The notes below the pieces were generated by a model. It saw only the letters and a list, made by a program, of their open reading frames with translations, was not told the DNA's origin and searched no databases. Positions 1-9,506 of a stretch of DNA of 64,000 bases are shown one piece after another. The DNA is from an uncultured Methanomassiliicoccus sp. (GTDB taxonomy: Archaea; Thermoplasmatota; Thermoplasmata; Methanomassiliicoccales; Methanomassiliicoccaceae), in contig CAJKXZ010000001.1 in the NCBI GenBank assembly GCA_905203995.1, positions 1 to 64,000 on the forward strand. The letters are read 5' to 3'. Position 1 is the stretch's first letter; each line of letters opens with the position of its first letter. The position numbers and the translations under genes were made by a program.

Positions 1-3000
1 GGACCGTGACGGCCACAGGCGGCATAGGCATGGAAGGGTCCACTGTTCGTATTACCGGCGGCAGCGTCAAGGGAACTGTGAGCGCCCAGCCCTCGGACGG
101 AAACGGTCACCCGGTATACCTGCTCACCGTTTCCGTGGTAAGCAGTTTTGGAGTAGCCTACCCCAACCTGCACCTTATCAGCCTGCCGGAAGTGTCCGGC
201 TACGGGATGAAGGATATTGTCACCGATCAGGAGGGCAAGGCGTATATTTGGCTGCCTGCAAATACGCTGATCCGCCAGATCGGTTCCGACAGCGAGGGCG
301 TCTTTTCTCACTTCAATGATGTGTTTGAGCCAGAAACCATCATCATGCAGGCGAACGACGATAACGCGGGGAAGTTCTACCCCGGCACCGGCTCGCCCCT
401 TTCAGTGGAAATTTGGGGCTACGACGGCGCAAGGCCAATCCTGTATTCATATGGCGGAATGCCGTATGACTATGACCAACAGACGGGAGCATATTCTGAC
501 AGTGGTGACGTACTCAAAATTGACCCCTTGATCGGAACATATAATGTGGTTGCCAATCGAGAGTATCGGCTGATGCTAGACAGCGACAGCGACCCAACCA
601 ATTCCATTAACCCATTGCCTGCTGGTTATTCCCTGATCGGGCTGTATCTCAACCCCCAGGAAGGTGACGTCAAGTACCCCTATACAGTGGACGCCGCGTT
701 TACCAAAGGCTATCTTGGTTGGGGCACGAATATGGGCGGCGACAACTATAGCTTCAAGGTGCCGGAGGGCGGCGCTCGCATCGTTGTGGTCATCATCAAA
801 GATGGTGAAAACGGCATTGCCCCTATCATTACATATCCTGAGAGTACTGAGAACATAATTACGAGTACTTACCAAGAGCCGTTTGAATTTCACTTCACCG
901 CCACTGGCGATCAACCAATTATCTGGAAATTAAGTGAGGAAGGCGGTGAGTTACCTCCCGGGCTAACGCTGGATGAAAAAACTGGCACAATCTCCGGTAC
1001 GCCTACCGAGATCGGACAGTTTTATGGCATCAAGATTGTGGCCAGCAACGTTCTCGGCTCCTATGAAAGATCCTTTAATTTTTATGTCAACTGGAGCAAA
1101 CTTCCTGTACCTGCTGAACCTGCTTGGGATACAACAACACCCGGCAAAGCGACTTGGCAGCCAGTAACGAACGCTACTAGCTATTCTGTAGAACTCTATC
1201 TTTCTAGCGCAGTGGGTGAGATTCCAGCAGGCATGATAACTTCTATTACCACAGATGACACAAGTCATGATTTTACCAAAAATATGTTTGTTTCGGGAAC
1301 TTATTATTTTAAAGTTCGAGCTCTCGGTGATCAGAAATATTATACTCACAGCGAATGGGTTACAAGCAGTGAATGTTCTTATGTTGCCCCAGATAAGATA
1401 AAACCCACGGGTAATATTGATTTAGGTAGTAATAGTTGGTACAAATTTGAAAAAAGATTTACTTTCGATTTATTTCTCAAGGGAACACAGACTGTAGAAA
1501 TCACTGCTAAAGATAATAGTGAAGAAGATGTAACCATTCAATATTATCTTCTTAAGGATAAAACCCCCCTCAGTGAGTCCGCATTGAAAAAATTAGGGGA
1601 GTCGATTTGGACAGATTATATTCAGCCACTTTCGATCGAAGCCGATGATAGTAAGATAGTTATCTATGTCAAACTAACCGACACCTCCGGCAATATCAAG
1701 TATATCTGCTCAAACGGTATGGTACTTGACAAAACAGCACCGATCATCTCGCTTACCAGTGGCACTTATAACACACCCCAGACGGTGACCGTATCCGATA
1801 ATTACGCTCTAGCCGCTGTTCTGTTGGATGATGTGGATCAACTGCCTGGCGATGGCACTACTCTCACCAATAAAGACATTGAATTGTCGGCAAACGGCAC
1901 ATATGTCATCAAAGCGAAAGATAAAGCCGGCAACGAGGCAGAAATTACCGTTACCATCGCTATTTCCAATCTTGTAACTATAACCGACCCGGTGTCAATC
2001 ACCGGTGTGACCAACGGCACAAGTCTAGATGCTATTATTCTGCCCTCGCACGTGACGATCGTCACTACCAACGGTGATATGCACGCAGCAGTTGTTTGGA
2101 ATGTGGGGGAAGTGAACAACTATGACTCCACCAATAAGACTGAACAAACCTTTACCATTCCCGGCACGGTAACATTGCCGGAGGGCGTGACGAATACCAA
2201 CAGTGTCTCTTTGGCAGTGCAAATCAGCGTCACTGTGGCAGCAGAAGGGGCAGTCACACTCACCAAGATCGAGATTGTCGACAAGCCTAAGACTGCATAC
2301 CTTGAAGGTGATGTGCTGGACCTGACTGATCTTTCTGTCAAACTGACCTACAGCGATGGCACCTCTGAGACCGTGACCGCGGCTGGTTTCGCTGCTAAAG
2401 GCATTACTGCCGACCCCGCGAGCGGTACAAAGTTGACAACTGCAGATACAAGCGTCATCGTGTCAACCGAAGGCAAGAGTATCAGCTTGACTATCACGGT
2501 AAAGGCCATGCAGACGGTGGCGGAGCCAACTTTCTCACTACCAGCCGGAACCTACACAGGCACGCAGAGCGTTACACTCTCCAGCACCACGGGAGGAGCG
2601 ATCATCTATTACACTACAAATGGGACAACACCCACTGCCAGCAGTATGAAATACGTTAGTCCCCTCAACATTTTTGAGACGACAACAATCAAAGCGATTG
2701 CCGTCAAAGAAGGCATGAATGACAGTGTGGTTGCTGAAGCTACCTACACTATTCAAAGGGCACCAACACCGCCTTCATTCAGCGAACACCCCCATGATCA
2801 GGTTGTTACCGAAGGAGGGCAGGCGACTTTTGAGGTAGAAGCAGATGGCGATCTTCCACTCACTTATCAATGGCAAGTCAAAAAAGGTAGCGGTGCTTGG
2901 GAAAACATTCTCAACGCAACCAGCGCCAGCCACACTGCTTCAGAGGTGACGTCAGCTATGAATGGTTGGCAGTACCGCTGCGTGGCCACCAATGAGCAAG

Positions 3001-4298
3001 GCAAAGACATTAGCGAATCCGCCATGCTGATTGTAAACGCCCTGCCTCAGGTAGATGCTCCGACTTTCTTGCCAGCAAATATGGCTTACTTCGGGCCTAT
3101 CAAAGTCTCTATCGACTGCACTACTAAGGATGTAACGATCTACTACACAATCGATGGATCAGACCCGACAGATGAGAGTCAAGAGTACCTTGGGCCCATC
3201 AATGTCGATAAGAGCCTAACGATCAAAGCAATCGCTGTCAAAGAAGGCATGCATAATAGTGAGATTGTCTCAGCCTCATACCTCATCAACTATCAAATCA
3301 CCGCCACAGCTGAGGAAGGCGGCAGCATTGATCCAGCCGGAGAAGTTACTGTCGAAAGCGGTAAAAATCAGACTTTCACCATTACCGCTGACAACGGTTA
3401 CAATATCAAAGACGTTAAAGTAGACGGTCTCAGCATCGGCAAAGTCAACAGTTATGAATTTGAAAATGTCAATGCAGATCATACCATTGCTGTCGAGTTC
3501 GAAAGAAACAATAGCGGCGGACCGTCAACTCCGCCAGTCAAACCACCAGTTGATCCCGATCCCGAGCCGATCAAACCTGATGAGAATGGCAACGCGGAAA
3601 TCAAAATCGATGAAGAGCAAGCAGAAGAATTAATCAATAATGCCATTGATTCTGGATCATCAACAATTGAACTTATTGATAGCAACAATACTGAAGGCGA
3701 GTTGACTTCCGTAACCGTCTCAACAACAGATTTGCAGACCATCTCAGACAAGCTTGAAGACAATGAGCAGGTTAATTCGGTCTCCATTACTACTTCAACA
3801 GGCACAATCGTTGTCGAGCAGGAAGTTCTCGCAGGTATCCTTGAAAGCACTGAGGCAGAAACTGTTTCTTTCGCAGTCAACGACGCCAGAGACAAATTAA
3901 CGGAAGAGCAGAAGCAGGCAGTCGGCAACAACCCCGTCTTTGAGATCAACATTCACGCCGACGATCAAAAAGTAACCAGTTTCAACGGCAAGACCATAAC
4001 AATCTCTTTACCGTACGAACTTAAAGAGGGTGAAGATCCGAACAACATCATCATTTATCATCTCAAAGACGACGGTACTATCGAGAAGATGAAATGTGTT
4101 TACCATGACGGACAGGTATCATTTGAAACCAATCATCTTTCAATGTTCTTCATCGCTTACGAAGCAGCAGAGCCAGTCACACCAGACCAACCAGATGACA
4201 ACAAGAGTGACAACATCATTTACTACATACTCGCAGCAATCGTTGTCATTATCTTGATCGTCGCGCTCGCTTACTACTTCCTGCAGAAGAAACAGTAA
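1..4298 (+). CDS. Large multi-domain surface (adhesin-like) protein, 5' end outside window
   Basis: The reading frame is open to the window edge, so the start lies upstream; residues here are counted from position 6. Visible modules in order: a beta-rich N-terminal part to about residue 300, a putative-Ig (He_PIG) domain with the LPPGLTLD...GTISGTP signature at about 305-365, an Fn3-like stretch (370-460), bacterial Ig-like modules (575-840), a chitobiase/HEX C-terminal-type domain (840-916), an Ig domain (920-1013), a second HEX-type domain (1015-1095), an InlB B-repeat-like module (1096-1166), a low-complexity Pro/Asp/Glu linker, and one C-terminal membrane helix (about 1402-1425) ending in QKKQ. 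This suggests a cell-surface protein anchored by its C terminus, probably for adhesion or interaction. The ligand cannot be read from sequence. The first kilobase uses more GC-rich codons than the rest. Confidence 0.85.
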   Translation, partial: TVTATGGIGMEGSTVRITGGSVKGTVSAQPSDGNGHPVYLLTVSVVSSFGVAYPNLHLISLPEVSGYGMKDIVTDQEGKAYIWLPANTLIRQIGSDSEGVFSHFNDVFEPETIIMQANDDNAGKFYPGTGSPLSVEIWGYDGARPILYSYGGMPYDYDQQTGAYSDSGDVLKIDPLIGTYNVVANREYRLMLDSDSDPTNSINPLPAGYSLIGLYLNPQEGDVKYPYTVDAAFTKGYLGWGTNMGGDNYSFKVPEGGARIVVVIIKDGENGIAPIITYPESTENIITSTYQEPFEFHFTATGDQPIIWKLSEEGGELPPGLTLDEKTGTISGTPTEIGQFYGIKIVASNVLGSYERSFNFYVNWSKLPVPAEPAWDTTTPGKATWQPVTNATSYSVELYLSSAVGEIPAGMITSITTDDTSHDFTKNMFVSGTYYFKVRALGDQKYYTHSEWVTSSECSYVAPDKIKPTGNIDLGSNSWYKFEKRFTFDLFLKGTQTVEITAKDNSEEDVTIQYYLLKDKTPLSESALKKLGESIWTDYIQPLSIEADDSKIVIYVKLTDTSGNIKYICSNGMVLDKTAPIISLTSGTYNTPQTVTVSDNYALAAVLLDDVDQLPGDGTTLTNKDIELSANGTYVIKAKDKAGNEAEITVTIAISNLVTITDPVSITGVTNGTSLDAIILPSHVTIVTTNGDMHAAVVWNVGEVNNYDSTNKTEQTFTIPGTVTLPEGVTNTNSVSLAVQISVTVAAEGAVTLTKIEIVDKPKTAYLEGDVLDLTDLSVKLTYSDGTSETVTAAGFAAKGITADPASGTKLTTADTSVIVSTEGKSISLTITVKAMQTVAEPTFSLPAGTYTGTQSVTLSSTTGGAIIYYTTNGTTPTASSMKYVSPLNIFETTTIKAIAVKEGMNDSVVAEATYTIQRAPTPPSFSEHPHDQVVTEGGQATFEVEADGDLPLTYQWQVKKGSGAWENILNATSASHTASEVTSAMNGWQYRCVATNEQGKDISESAMLIVNALPQVDAPTFLPANMAYFGPIKVSIDCTTKDVTIYYTIDGSDPTDESQEYLGPINVDKSLTIKAIAVKEGMHNSEIVSASYLINYQITATAEEGGSIDPAGEVTVESGKNQTFTITADNGYNIKDVKVDGLSIGKVNSYEFENVNADHTIAVEFERNNSGGPSTPPVKPPVDPDPEPIKPDENGNAEIKIDEEQAEELINNAIDSGSSTIELIDSNNTEGELTSVTVSTTDLQTISDKLEDNEQVNSVSITTSTGTIVVEQEVLAGILESTEAETVSFAVNDARDKLTEEQKQAVGNNPVFEINIHADDQKVTSFNGKTITISLPYELKEGEDPNNIIIYHLKDDGTIEKMKCVYHDGQVSFETNHLSMFFIAYEAAEPVTPDQPDDNKSDNIIYYILAAIVVIILIVALAYYFLQKKQ

Positions 4299-4320
4299 AT
4301 CAAACACTAAAACAAAATAA

Positions 4321-4341
4321 GGACTGAACACAGTCCTTTTT
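4321..4341 (+). terminator. Hairpin terminator after surface protein
   Basis: Inverted repeat GGACTG-AACA-CAGTCC (4321-4336) followed directly by five T. It lies 23 bases after the stop codon of the surface protein and fits a simple factor-independent terminator. Confidence 0.65.
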
Positions 4342-4519
4342 CATTTATTTTTGAATAAAATTCTGCCTGTTGGCTATCATCAGATGATTTTGCACAAATA
4401 ATCTTCTCATTACATTTCAATTTATTAATCGCAATCTAACTTTCAATTACACTCTATGGTGGAAAAACTAACTTTAAAAAAAGTGTTTAGCGGTCCGTTA
4501 CCAGACCGCCATAATTTGT

Positions 4520-5062
4520 TTAGGAAATTACCTTTTTGAGTTTTAAGCCGCCGAGGAGATTAATCAGACCGATAATGATCAGGAATAAGCCGATAATCCA
4601 CATGGCTACTTCGATGGTCTTGCCGGGGAAGATGGCAATTACGCAACCGAGAGCCAGTGCGATAATGCCGGTCAGCAGCGGAAACAAACTGTCGCCTTTG
4701 GCACCAGTGCCTGCAACGAAGATCAAACTGAAGATCTGGAATAATCCCAGGAGGATTAAGAACGCAGCCATGATGTACGCCAGAACTTCGGCAAAGACGA
4801 AGGGTGCGATAATCATAATGAGCGCCAGAATGATGTAGAGAATGCCCTCGAGCAGTTTGTACGTTTTGTTTCCTTTAGGCATTGCCGCTGCGTTAAGCAC
4901 GGTTGATAATCCCGTCAGCAGAGCAAAGACACCCAGCAAGATAAGAATCACACCAAGTGTCGCACCAGGATAAACAATGGCAATAATACCAATAATTAAT
5001 GCCAAAATACCAAAAATCAATTTATTTTGCCAGACTTCGGCCATCATTTTCTTTAAATCCAT
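4520..5062 (-). CDS. HdeD/DUF308 family membrane protein
   Basis: About 180 residues with six hydrophobic segments arranged as three pairs, the usual layout of the HdeD/DUF308 family (HdeD in E. coli is an acid-resistance membrane protein). The conserved pattern of short loops with glycine-rich helices (LALIIGIIAIVYPG, GIIALALGCVIAIFPG) is repeated internally, suggesting duplication. Start chosen at ATG 5062 (MDLKK), which has AGAG about nine bases upstream; an in-frame ATG at 5071 is also possible. It is transcribed away from argF across a shared 170-base intergenic region with AT-rich TATA-like tracts. Molecular function is unknown; the acid-stress role is known only for the E. coli relative. 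Confidence 0.8.
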   Translation of the reverse strand: MDLKKMMAEVWQNKLIFGILALIIGIIAIVYPGATLGVILILLGVFALLTGLSTVLNAAAMPKGNKTYKLLEGILYIILALIMIIAPFVFAEVLAYIMAAFLILLGLFQIFSLIFVAGTGAKGDSLFPLLTGIIALALGCVIAIFPGKTIEVAMWIIGLFLIIIGLINLLGGLKLKKVIS

Positions 5063-5183
5063 AGTAATCATCTCTAATTCTGAGCAGTTTTCTTAATTGA
5101 CGCTGCTCAGCAGTGTTAAACCCTTTGAAATATATAGTTTCATCCTTATTTTGTCGTGTTTAATCTTACAAGATCGGGTCCGC

Positions 5184-5192
5184 TTTGTATAT
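5184..5192 (+). promoter_or_regulatory. TATA-like box upstream of argF
   Basis: The AT-rich element TTTGTATAT sits about 50 bases before the argF start, the distance expected for an archaeal promoter with a short leader carrying the ribosome-binding sequence TAGGAG (5227-5232). Assigned by eye only. Confidence 0.35.
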
Positions 5193-5241
5193 CTACATAC
5201 ATAATCGTTAAATTAGTTGGACATTTAGGAGCCTTGAAATC

Positions 5242-6153
5242 ATGAAGAGAGACATCATTTCTGTTTTTGATATGAAGGATGATCTGACCGACATCCTCGA
5301 TCTCGCTGCCCGCCTCAAAGCCGGAGAAAAATACACCCCGGTGCTGCAGGGCAAGACACTCGCCTTAATCTTTGAAAAGTCCAGCACGCGGACGAGGACT
5401 TCTTTCGAAGTGGGCATTTACCAGCTGGGCGGCCACTCCGTCCATCTCAATCAGCACGAATCGCAGATGGGCCGGGGAGAAACCATTGAAGATACTGCCC
5501 AGGTGCTCAGCCGTTTTGCGGACTGCATCGCTTATCGCGCTTTCAGCCATGAAGACGTATGCACTCTGGCCGCCAATGCTTCTATCCCCATTATCAATGC
5601 TCTTGACGATCTCGAACATCCCTGCCAGATCGTTGCTGACTTATTGACCATCAAAGAACACAAGCAGCGCCTCCAAGGGCTCAAATTAGCGTACATCGGG
5701 GATGGCAACAACGTCTGCAATTCCTTAATCATCGGCTGCGCGCTCATGGGCATTAACTTTGCCGCGGCTTGTCCGGAAGGCTATCTGCCCGATGCCGAAA
5801 TTATCGCGCAGGCGCAACAGTTGGCTGAGAAGAACGGCAGCACTCTGCAGATCACCACTGATCCTGTAGTCGCCGCCACCGCCGCTGACATCATTTACAC
5901 CGATGCCTGGGTCTCCATGGGTCAGGAAGAGCAGGCTGCGGAAAAAGAGCAGCTCTTCGCTCCTTACCAGATTAACGCCGAGTTAGTCGCGCATGCTCAA
6001 AAAGACTATATCTTTATGCACTGCCTGCCGGCCCACCGCGGTCTGGAAGTGACTCCGGAAATCATCGACGGCCCGCACAGCGTCGTCTTCGACGAGGCGG
6101 AAAACCGGCTGCACGCTCAGAAAGCCATTATGCTGACGATCATTGACCACTGA
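5242..6153 (+). CDS. argF: Ornithine carbamoyltransferase
   Basis: Converts ornithine and carbamoyl phosphate to citrulline in arginine synthesis. The 303-residue length is normal for the family. Carbamoyl-phosphate motif S48-T-R-T-R52, HPCQ at 126-129, the ornithine-loop region around DAWVSMGQE, and HCLPAHRG (260-267) with the catalytic Cys are all present. The start ATG follows TAGGAG at a normal distance. Its 3' end overlaps the convergent RecJ-like gene by 14 bases. No other arginine gene is next to it, so it appears to be transcribed alone. Confidence 0.95.
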   Translation: MKRDIISVFDMKDDLTDILDLAARLKAGEKYTPVLQGKTLALIFEKSSTRTRTSFEVGIYQLGGHSVHLNQHESQMGRGETIEDTAQVLSRFADCIAYRAFSHEDVCTLAANASIPIINALDDLEHPCQIVADLLTIKEHKQRLQGLKLAYIGDGNNVCNSLIIGCALMGINFAAACPEGYLPDAEIIAQAQQLAEKNGSTLQITTDPVVAATAADIIYTDAWVSMGQEEQAAEKEQLFAPYQINAELVAHAQKDYIFMHCLPAHRGLEVTPEIIDGPHSVVFDEAENRLHAQKAIMLTIIDH

Positions 6154-7618
6154 GCTGCCGGCCGATCAACTGGTCCAGCTGCAGTAAAAACTCACCTTCG
6201 CGGCCGTAAGGTACACTGGCCCCGGCGGCAATATTGTGACCGCCGCCGGAACCGCCGCAGGCTTGGGCGCTGGCACTCATTGCCAATGACAAATCCAAGC
6301 CGCGATCAACCATCTCTTTGGTAGCACGCCCGGAGACTTTCAGCATTTGTGAGCCGTCGGAAGCATCGGCAAAAGCGATCAGCGGTTTATCGCCGCACTG
6401 CGTTTCTGGTGAATTCAAGAGCATGCCGGTAATGATGCCCAAGATGGTGTCTTTTATTTTTTTCTGGCCGTGGAAGAAGCGGAGGTTGCGTAAGCTCTGT
6501 CCGCCCACTTCTTCTTTGATGCCGTTTTCTTTACCTAACTTAACTAGCTCAATGGCGCATTTCAGACTTTCCCGGTGGCCGTTTTGCTGATTGAGCGCTC
6601 GTAACAGCTGCTCATTACGGTCTCCTTTGCCGACGGCCAGGCCGACTTCCGGCAGTTCATGACGGCCGCAGGCATTGAGCAGCGTGGCAAACTCTTTGGC
6701 ATCGAAAAGCACACGAGCGCTGTTGCGCATTTCCGCCGGCAGTTTCTGCAGCCAGTCATCACCGGTACCGATGATGTCGGCCGGTAAGGTATACACCTCG
6801 CCGAGCAGCTTGCGCACGTGGCTGAGGCCGCGCCCCTTATCGAGCATGCGGTTAACCAACGCGCTGACTATCGTAGCTTTTTCCTGACGGCTCAGCTGCG
6901 GCCAGTATACCGTATCATCAATGTCGATGCCTAAATCTGTGAAAAATTTAATGCAGGCTTCACGGTCGTCAGCCTGATCCGCTAAATAATCAATTAATTT
7001 GGGATCGGTGGCGTATTGAAACAAAATCGGCAATGGTTTGGTTTGTTTGCCAAAGGTGCGGATGTCGATTTCTGCCTTGACGCCGGCATAGCTGCAAGCA
7101 TCCATGACGATCTGATGATTGTAACCAACGAGTTTGCTGTGCGCTGATTCTTGAAAATCACCCACGGCGCCGACAATCGCCAGCACCGACAGATCCCGGT
7201 TCTGCTCATTCATCGCCACGGCAATCGCATAAGCAACACCGGCCCCGGAAACTTCCGCGGAGCCGTCAATGCCGAAAAGGTGGGGATTAACATGGCGTTC
7301 TTTGACCAGCGAGTCGGGACGGTGATGGTCAGCGACGATGCATTTAGCATTCATCTGCGAGAAAATACCGCTGCCGAGATCGACAAACCATAAGAGCTCG
7401 TAATCCTCCGCAAGAATCGCCTGCAGTTCGGAAGGATCTAATTTCTTAGCAAAACGGACTTGATGCGTAATGCCTTCCCGATCCAAAGCCAGCGAAGCAA
7501 TCGAGGCGGCGGTGATGCCATCGGCATCAATGTGCGCTATCACCAGGACCCGCTGGGCGTTCTTAATCATTACCGCCGCTGCGGCGGCACTCTTTTCAAA
7601 ACCAGTGATATCGCTCAT
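6140..7618 (-). CDS. DHH-family RecJ-like single-strand exonuclease
   Basis: 492 residues. The DHH phosphoesterase core is visible: HIDADG (29-34), WFVDLG with Asp80, and VADHH (95-99), followed by a C-terminal DHHA1-type domain with a GGSGGGH glycine motif (about 462-468). In archaea such proteins are RecJ homologues (for example GAN, associated with GINS in replication) that degrade single-stranded DNA or RNA using Mn or Mg. It starts within the ATGA that ends the YprB-like exonuclease gene, so the two are translationally coupled, in keeping with a shared role in nucleic-acid processing. It could equally be a nanoRNase-like relative. Confidence 0.85.
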   Translation of the reverse strand: MSDITGFEKSAAAAAVMIKNAQRVLVIAHIDADGITAASIASLALDREGITHQVRFAKKLDPSELQAILAEDYELLWFVDLGSGIFSQMNAKCIVADHHRPDSLVKERHVNPHLFGIDGSAEVSGAGVAYAIAVAMNEQNRDLSVLAIVGAVGDFQESAHSKLVGYNHQIVMDACSYAGVKAEIDIRTFGKQTKPLPILFQYATDPKLIDYLADQADDREACIKFFTDLGIDIDDTVYWPQLSRQEKATIVSALVNRMLDKGRGLSHVRKLLGEVYTLPADIIGTGDDWLQKLPAEMRNSARVLFDAKEFATLLNACGRHELPEVGLAVGKGDRNEQLLRALNQQNGHRESLKCAIELVKLGKENGIKEEVGGQSLRNLRFFHGQKKIKDTILGIITGMLLNSPETQCGDKPLIAFADASDGSQMLKVSGRATKEMVDRGLDLSLAMSASAQACGGSGGGHNIAAGASVPYGREGEFLLQLDQLIGRQLSGQ

Positions 7619-8388
7619 ATTTTAGCCTCCTCCAGCAGCTGCTGTTCCAAGAGTCGGTATGTCTTGTGGGCAATGGGCTCCAGGTTCATGACATCTTCTT
7701 CATTGTACTTGAGCAGCAGATTGAGGGCATTTTTACTGTGCGAGCGCTGCCAGGCATGCCAGAGATAAACGGCCTCTTCGCCGGTCATGTACTCCACCTC
7801 TCGTTCCCGCAGCAGCCCCATCTGTTTCTCGATGCTCTTCAGACCGCCGCTGTAACCGGCCCGCCGGCAGGCATGACGCAGATCACAGTGCGGCACTTTC
7901 GGCACCGCGAACGGAAAATGATACTCTAAAATCGGTAGATCAAAAGAACTGCCGTTGAAGGTTACCAGCATCTTGGCATCTTTCAAAGCGGCGGCTAAAT
8001 TCTGAAAATTAAGATCCTGCCCTTTCACCAGCGAGATCATCTGCCCTTTCGTGTAAATGCCGACGACGGTGACCTCTGCATAACGGCTGCGGCCGCTGGT
8101 TTCGATGTCTAAGTAGGCAACATCTTCCCAGAAATTATCCAGCATCCGCCAGTGTTCGACACTGGGCAGAATGCGGCAGAAATATTCGCTCTGCTTAGCC
8201 GCCAGCGAAGAGTCTGCCCGCGCCAGCAGCAGATCCATCTCGCTTTTCTTTGCAGCCCCGATGCCTTTAATCCGTGCCGTTGATCGAAAATCTTCCCAGT
8301 CAAGAATACCTTCCCGCCAGAGATTAGTCTCACGTTTTTTCCCCAGCGCGGGCAGGATAAGGAAAGTTCTTCTGATCATTATGGTCAC
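7615..8388 (-). CDS. YprB-type RNase H-like 3'-5' exonuclease
   Basis: 257 residues if started at GTG 8388; ATG 8379 (MIRRTF) is an equally good start. The DEDD exonuclease signature can be traced: LDIET (D94, E96), FNGSSFDLPIL (N145, D150) and a final YNEEDV (Asp near 232). This matches the YprB RNase H-like family, whose substrates are poorly known. A conserved short N-terminal helix-rich part (DW, STARIKGIGAAKK) precedes the nuclease. The gene overlaps the RecJ-like gene by four bases (ATGA), forming a two-gene nuclease operon divergent from the metallophosphoesterase. Confidence 0.8.
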   Translation of the reverse strand: MTIMIRRTFLILPALGKKRETNLWREGILDWEDFRSTARIKGIGAAKKSEMDLLLARADSSLAAKQSEYFCRILPSVEHWRMLDNFWEDVAYLDIETSGRSRYAEVTVVGIYTKGQMISLVKGQDLNFQNLAAALKDAKMLVTFNGSSFDLPILEYHFPFAVPKVPHCDLRHACRRAGYSGGLKSIEKQMGLLREREVEYMTGEEAVYLWHAWQRSHSKNALNLLLKYNEEDVMNLEPIAHKTYRLLEQQLLEEAKI

Positions 8389-8432
8389 TATAACGAGCTT
8401 CTTAATTTTGTTTTCGCAACGGAGAACAAATT

Positions 8433-8447
8433 TGGTATATAGTATAC
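8433..8447 (+). promoter_or_regulatory. TATA box of metallophosphoesterase gene
   Basis: GTATATAGTATA lies 18-32 bases before the GTG start at 8464, so transcription would begin at or close to the start codon. This suggests a leaderless mRNA, which also fits the lack of a ribosome-binding sequence. Confidence 0.45.
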
Positions 8448-8463
8448 AGCGTCATGTCGGATT

Positions 8464-9189
8464 GTGGAAAAAATTGAACTTTTGCCTGATGTTTACGCAG
8501 TACCGGAAAACTGTTTATACATGCCTCAGGAAAAAGCCATCATCGCGGCTGATTTTCACATCGGTTATGAGTCGGCCTTAGAGCAGGACGGCATTCACAT
8601 CCCGCGTTTTCAAACACAGACGGTGCAGGACGCTTTACTCCACCTGCTCGACAAGTATACTCCGGAAAAATTGATCATTTTAGGTGACCTTAAACACGAT
8701 TTCAGTAAAAATGCTGAGCAGGAACGGCAGGATATCTCCGCAATTCTACGATTTCTCACAAAAAACACGGAAGTAATTTTGGTCAAAGGCAACCATGACA
8801 ATTATTTAGAGAACATCGCCGCCCGTTTTGGCCTTAACGTCTACGAACAATATGAACTGGCAGGCATTACTTTAGCGCACGGGCATAAGAACATCCTGTC
8901 ACGGCCGCTGATCATCGGCCATGAGCATCCTTCCATCCGCATTACCGATCGAGTCGGCGCCGCCCTCAAGCTGCCCTGTTTCCTCTATCTGCGCGCGGAG
9001 CAGATTATCGTCTTACCAGCCTTCAGCCCGCTCTCTGCTGGCACTGACGTCACCCGCGCTTCCGCGAAGTCCTATCTGTCGCCGATTCTCAAGGCAGTCG
9101 ATGTCACCCAGGCGGAACTGATCGCCTGCAGTGACATTGGTCTGCTGCCCTTAGGCAAACTTTCAGCCCTTGATGAACTCCTGCGCTGA
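8464..9189 (+). CDS. Calcineurin-like metallophosphoesterase (archaeal SbcD/ICC-like)
   Basis: 241 residues. All metal-binding motifs of the family are present: D30-x-H32 (AADFHIG), GDLKHD (74-79), GNHD (109-112) and GHEH (152-155). Similar archaeal proteins are stand-alone phosphoesterases, sometimes linked to DNA ligase or helicases; the substrate is unknown. The start is GTG at 8464, supported by the TATA box 18-32 bases upstream. It diverges from the two nuclease genes. Confidence 0.85.
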   Translation: MEKIELLPDVYAVPENCLYMPQEKAIIAADFHIGYESALEQDGIHIPRFQTQTVQDALLHLLDKYTPEKLIILGDLKHDFSKNAEQERQDISAILRFLTKNTEVILVKGNHDNYLENIAARFGLNVYEQYELAGITLAHGHKNILSRPLIIGHEHPSIRITDRVGAALKLPCFLYLRAEQIIVLPAFSPLSAGTDVTRASAKSYLSPILKAVDVTQAELIACSDIGLLPLGKLSALDELLR

Positions 9190-9506
9190 GCAGATGTTTG
9201 CTAAATTTCTTACTTCTTGCTTACTAATTTTGACATCAAAATAGTGCTTTTCTGTTTTTTTATCTAGTCTTTTCATTTTTGTTATTTATTGTTATTACTT
9301 AATTCTTACATGGCGGGTTAATCCATCCATAAAAGCCTTTATAACACCGATATCGTGATCCCATATTCAGACCTAGGGACATTTGTGCACAAGACCCAAA
9401 GGGGTCGTCGTATACTCGGTCTTTACATTTCAACCGCATGGCAACGGGGGTAGCCAAGTCTTATGCAGGGGCATAAGCGGAATTGCCGCAAATTGGAGGA
9501 ATCATA
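9190..9506 (+). promoter_or_regulatory. 317-base intergenic region with promoter and structured leader of the corrinoid gene
   Basis: No gene is seen. A TATA-like TTTATAAC is at 9338-9345, predicting a transcript start near 9367 and a leader of about 140 bases. In that leader four hairpins follow one another: GACCC-AAAG-GGGTC (9393-9406), TGGC...GCCA (9439-9456), a perfect seven-pair CTTATGC-AGGG-GCATAAG (9460-9477) and GCGG-AATTG-CCGC (9477-9489), ending six bases before the ribosome-binding sequence GGAGGA (9495-9500). This looks like a structured, possibly regulatory 5' UTR. It does not match a riboswitch class I recognise. Confidence 0.5.

Noticed and set aside
3479..3952. 157-residue minus-strand frame within the surface protein gene
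   Set aside because: Serine/threonine/valine-rich mirror of the plus-strand codons without domain features; a shadow frame.
9447..9490. GGGGGTAGCCAAG resembles the D arm of an archaeal leucine tRNA
   Set aside because: No matching acceptor stem, anticodon arm or T arm follows within a tRNA length; treated as part of the structured leader.
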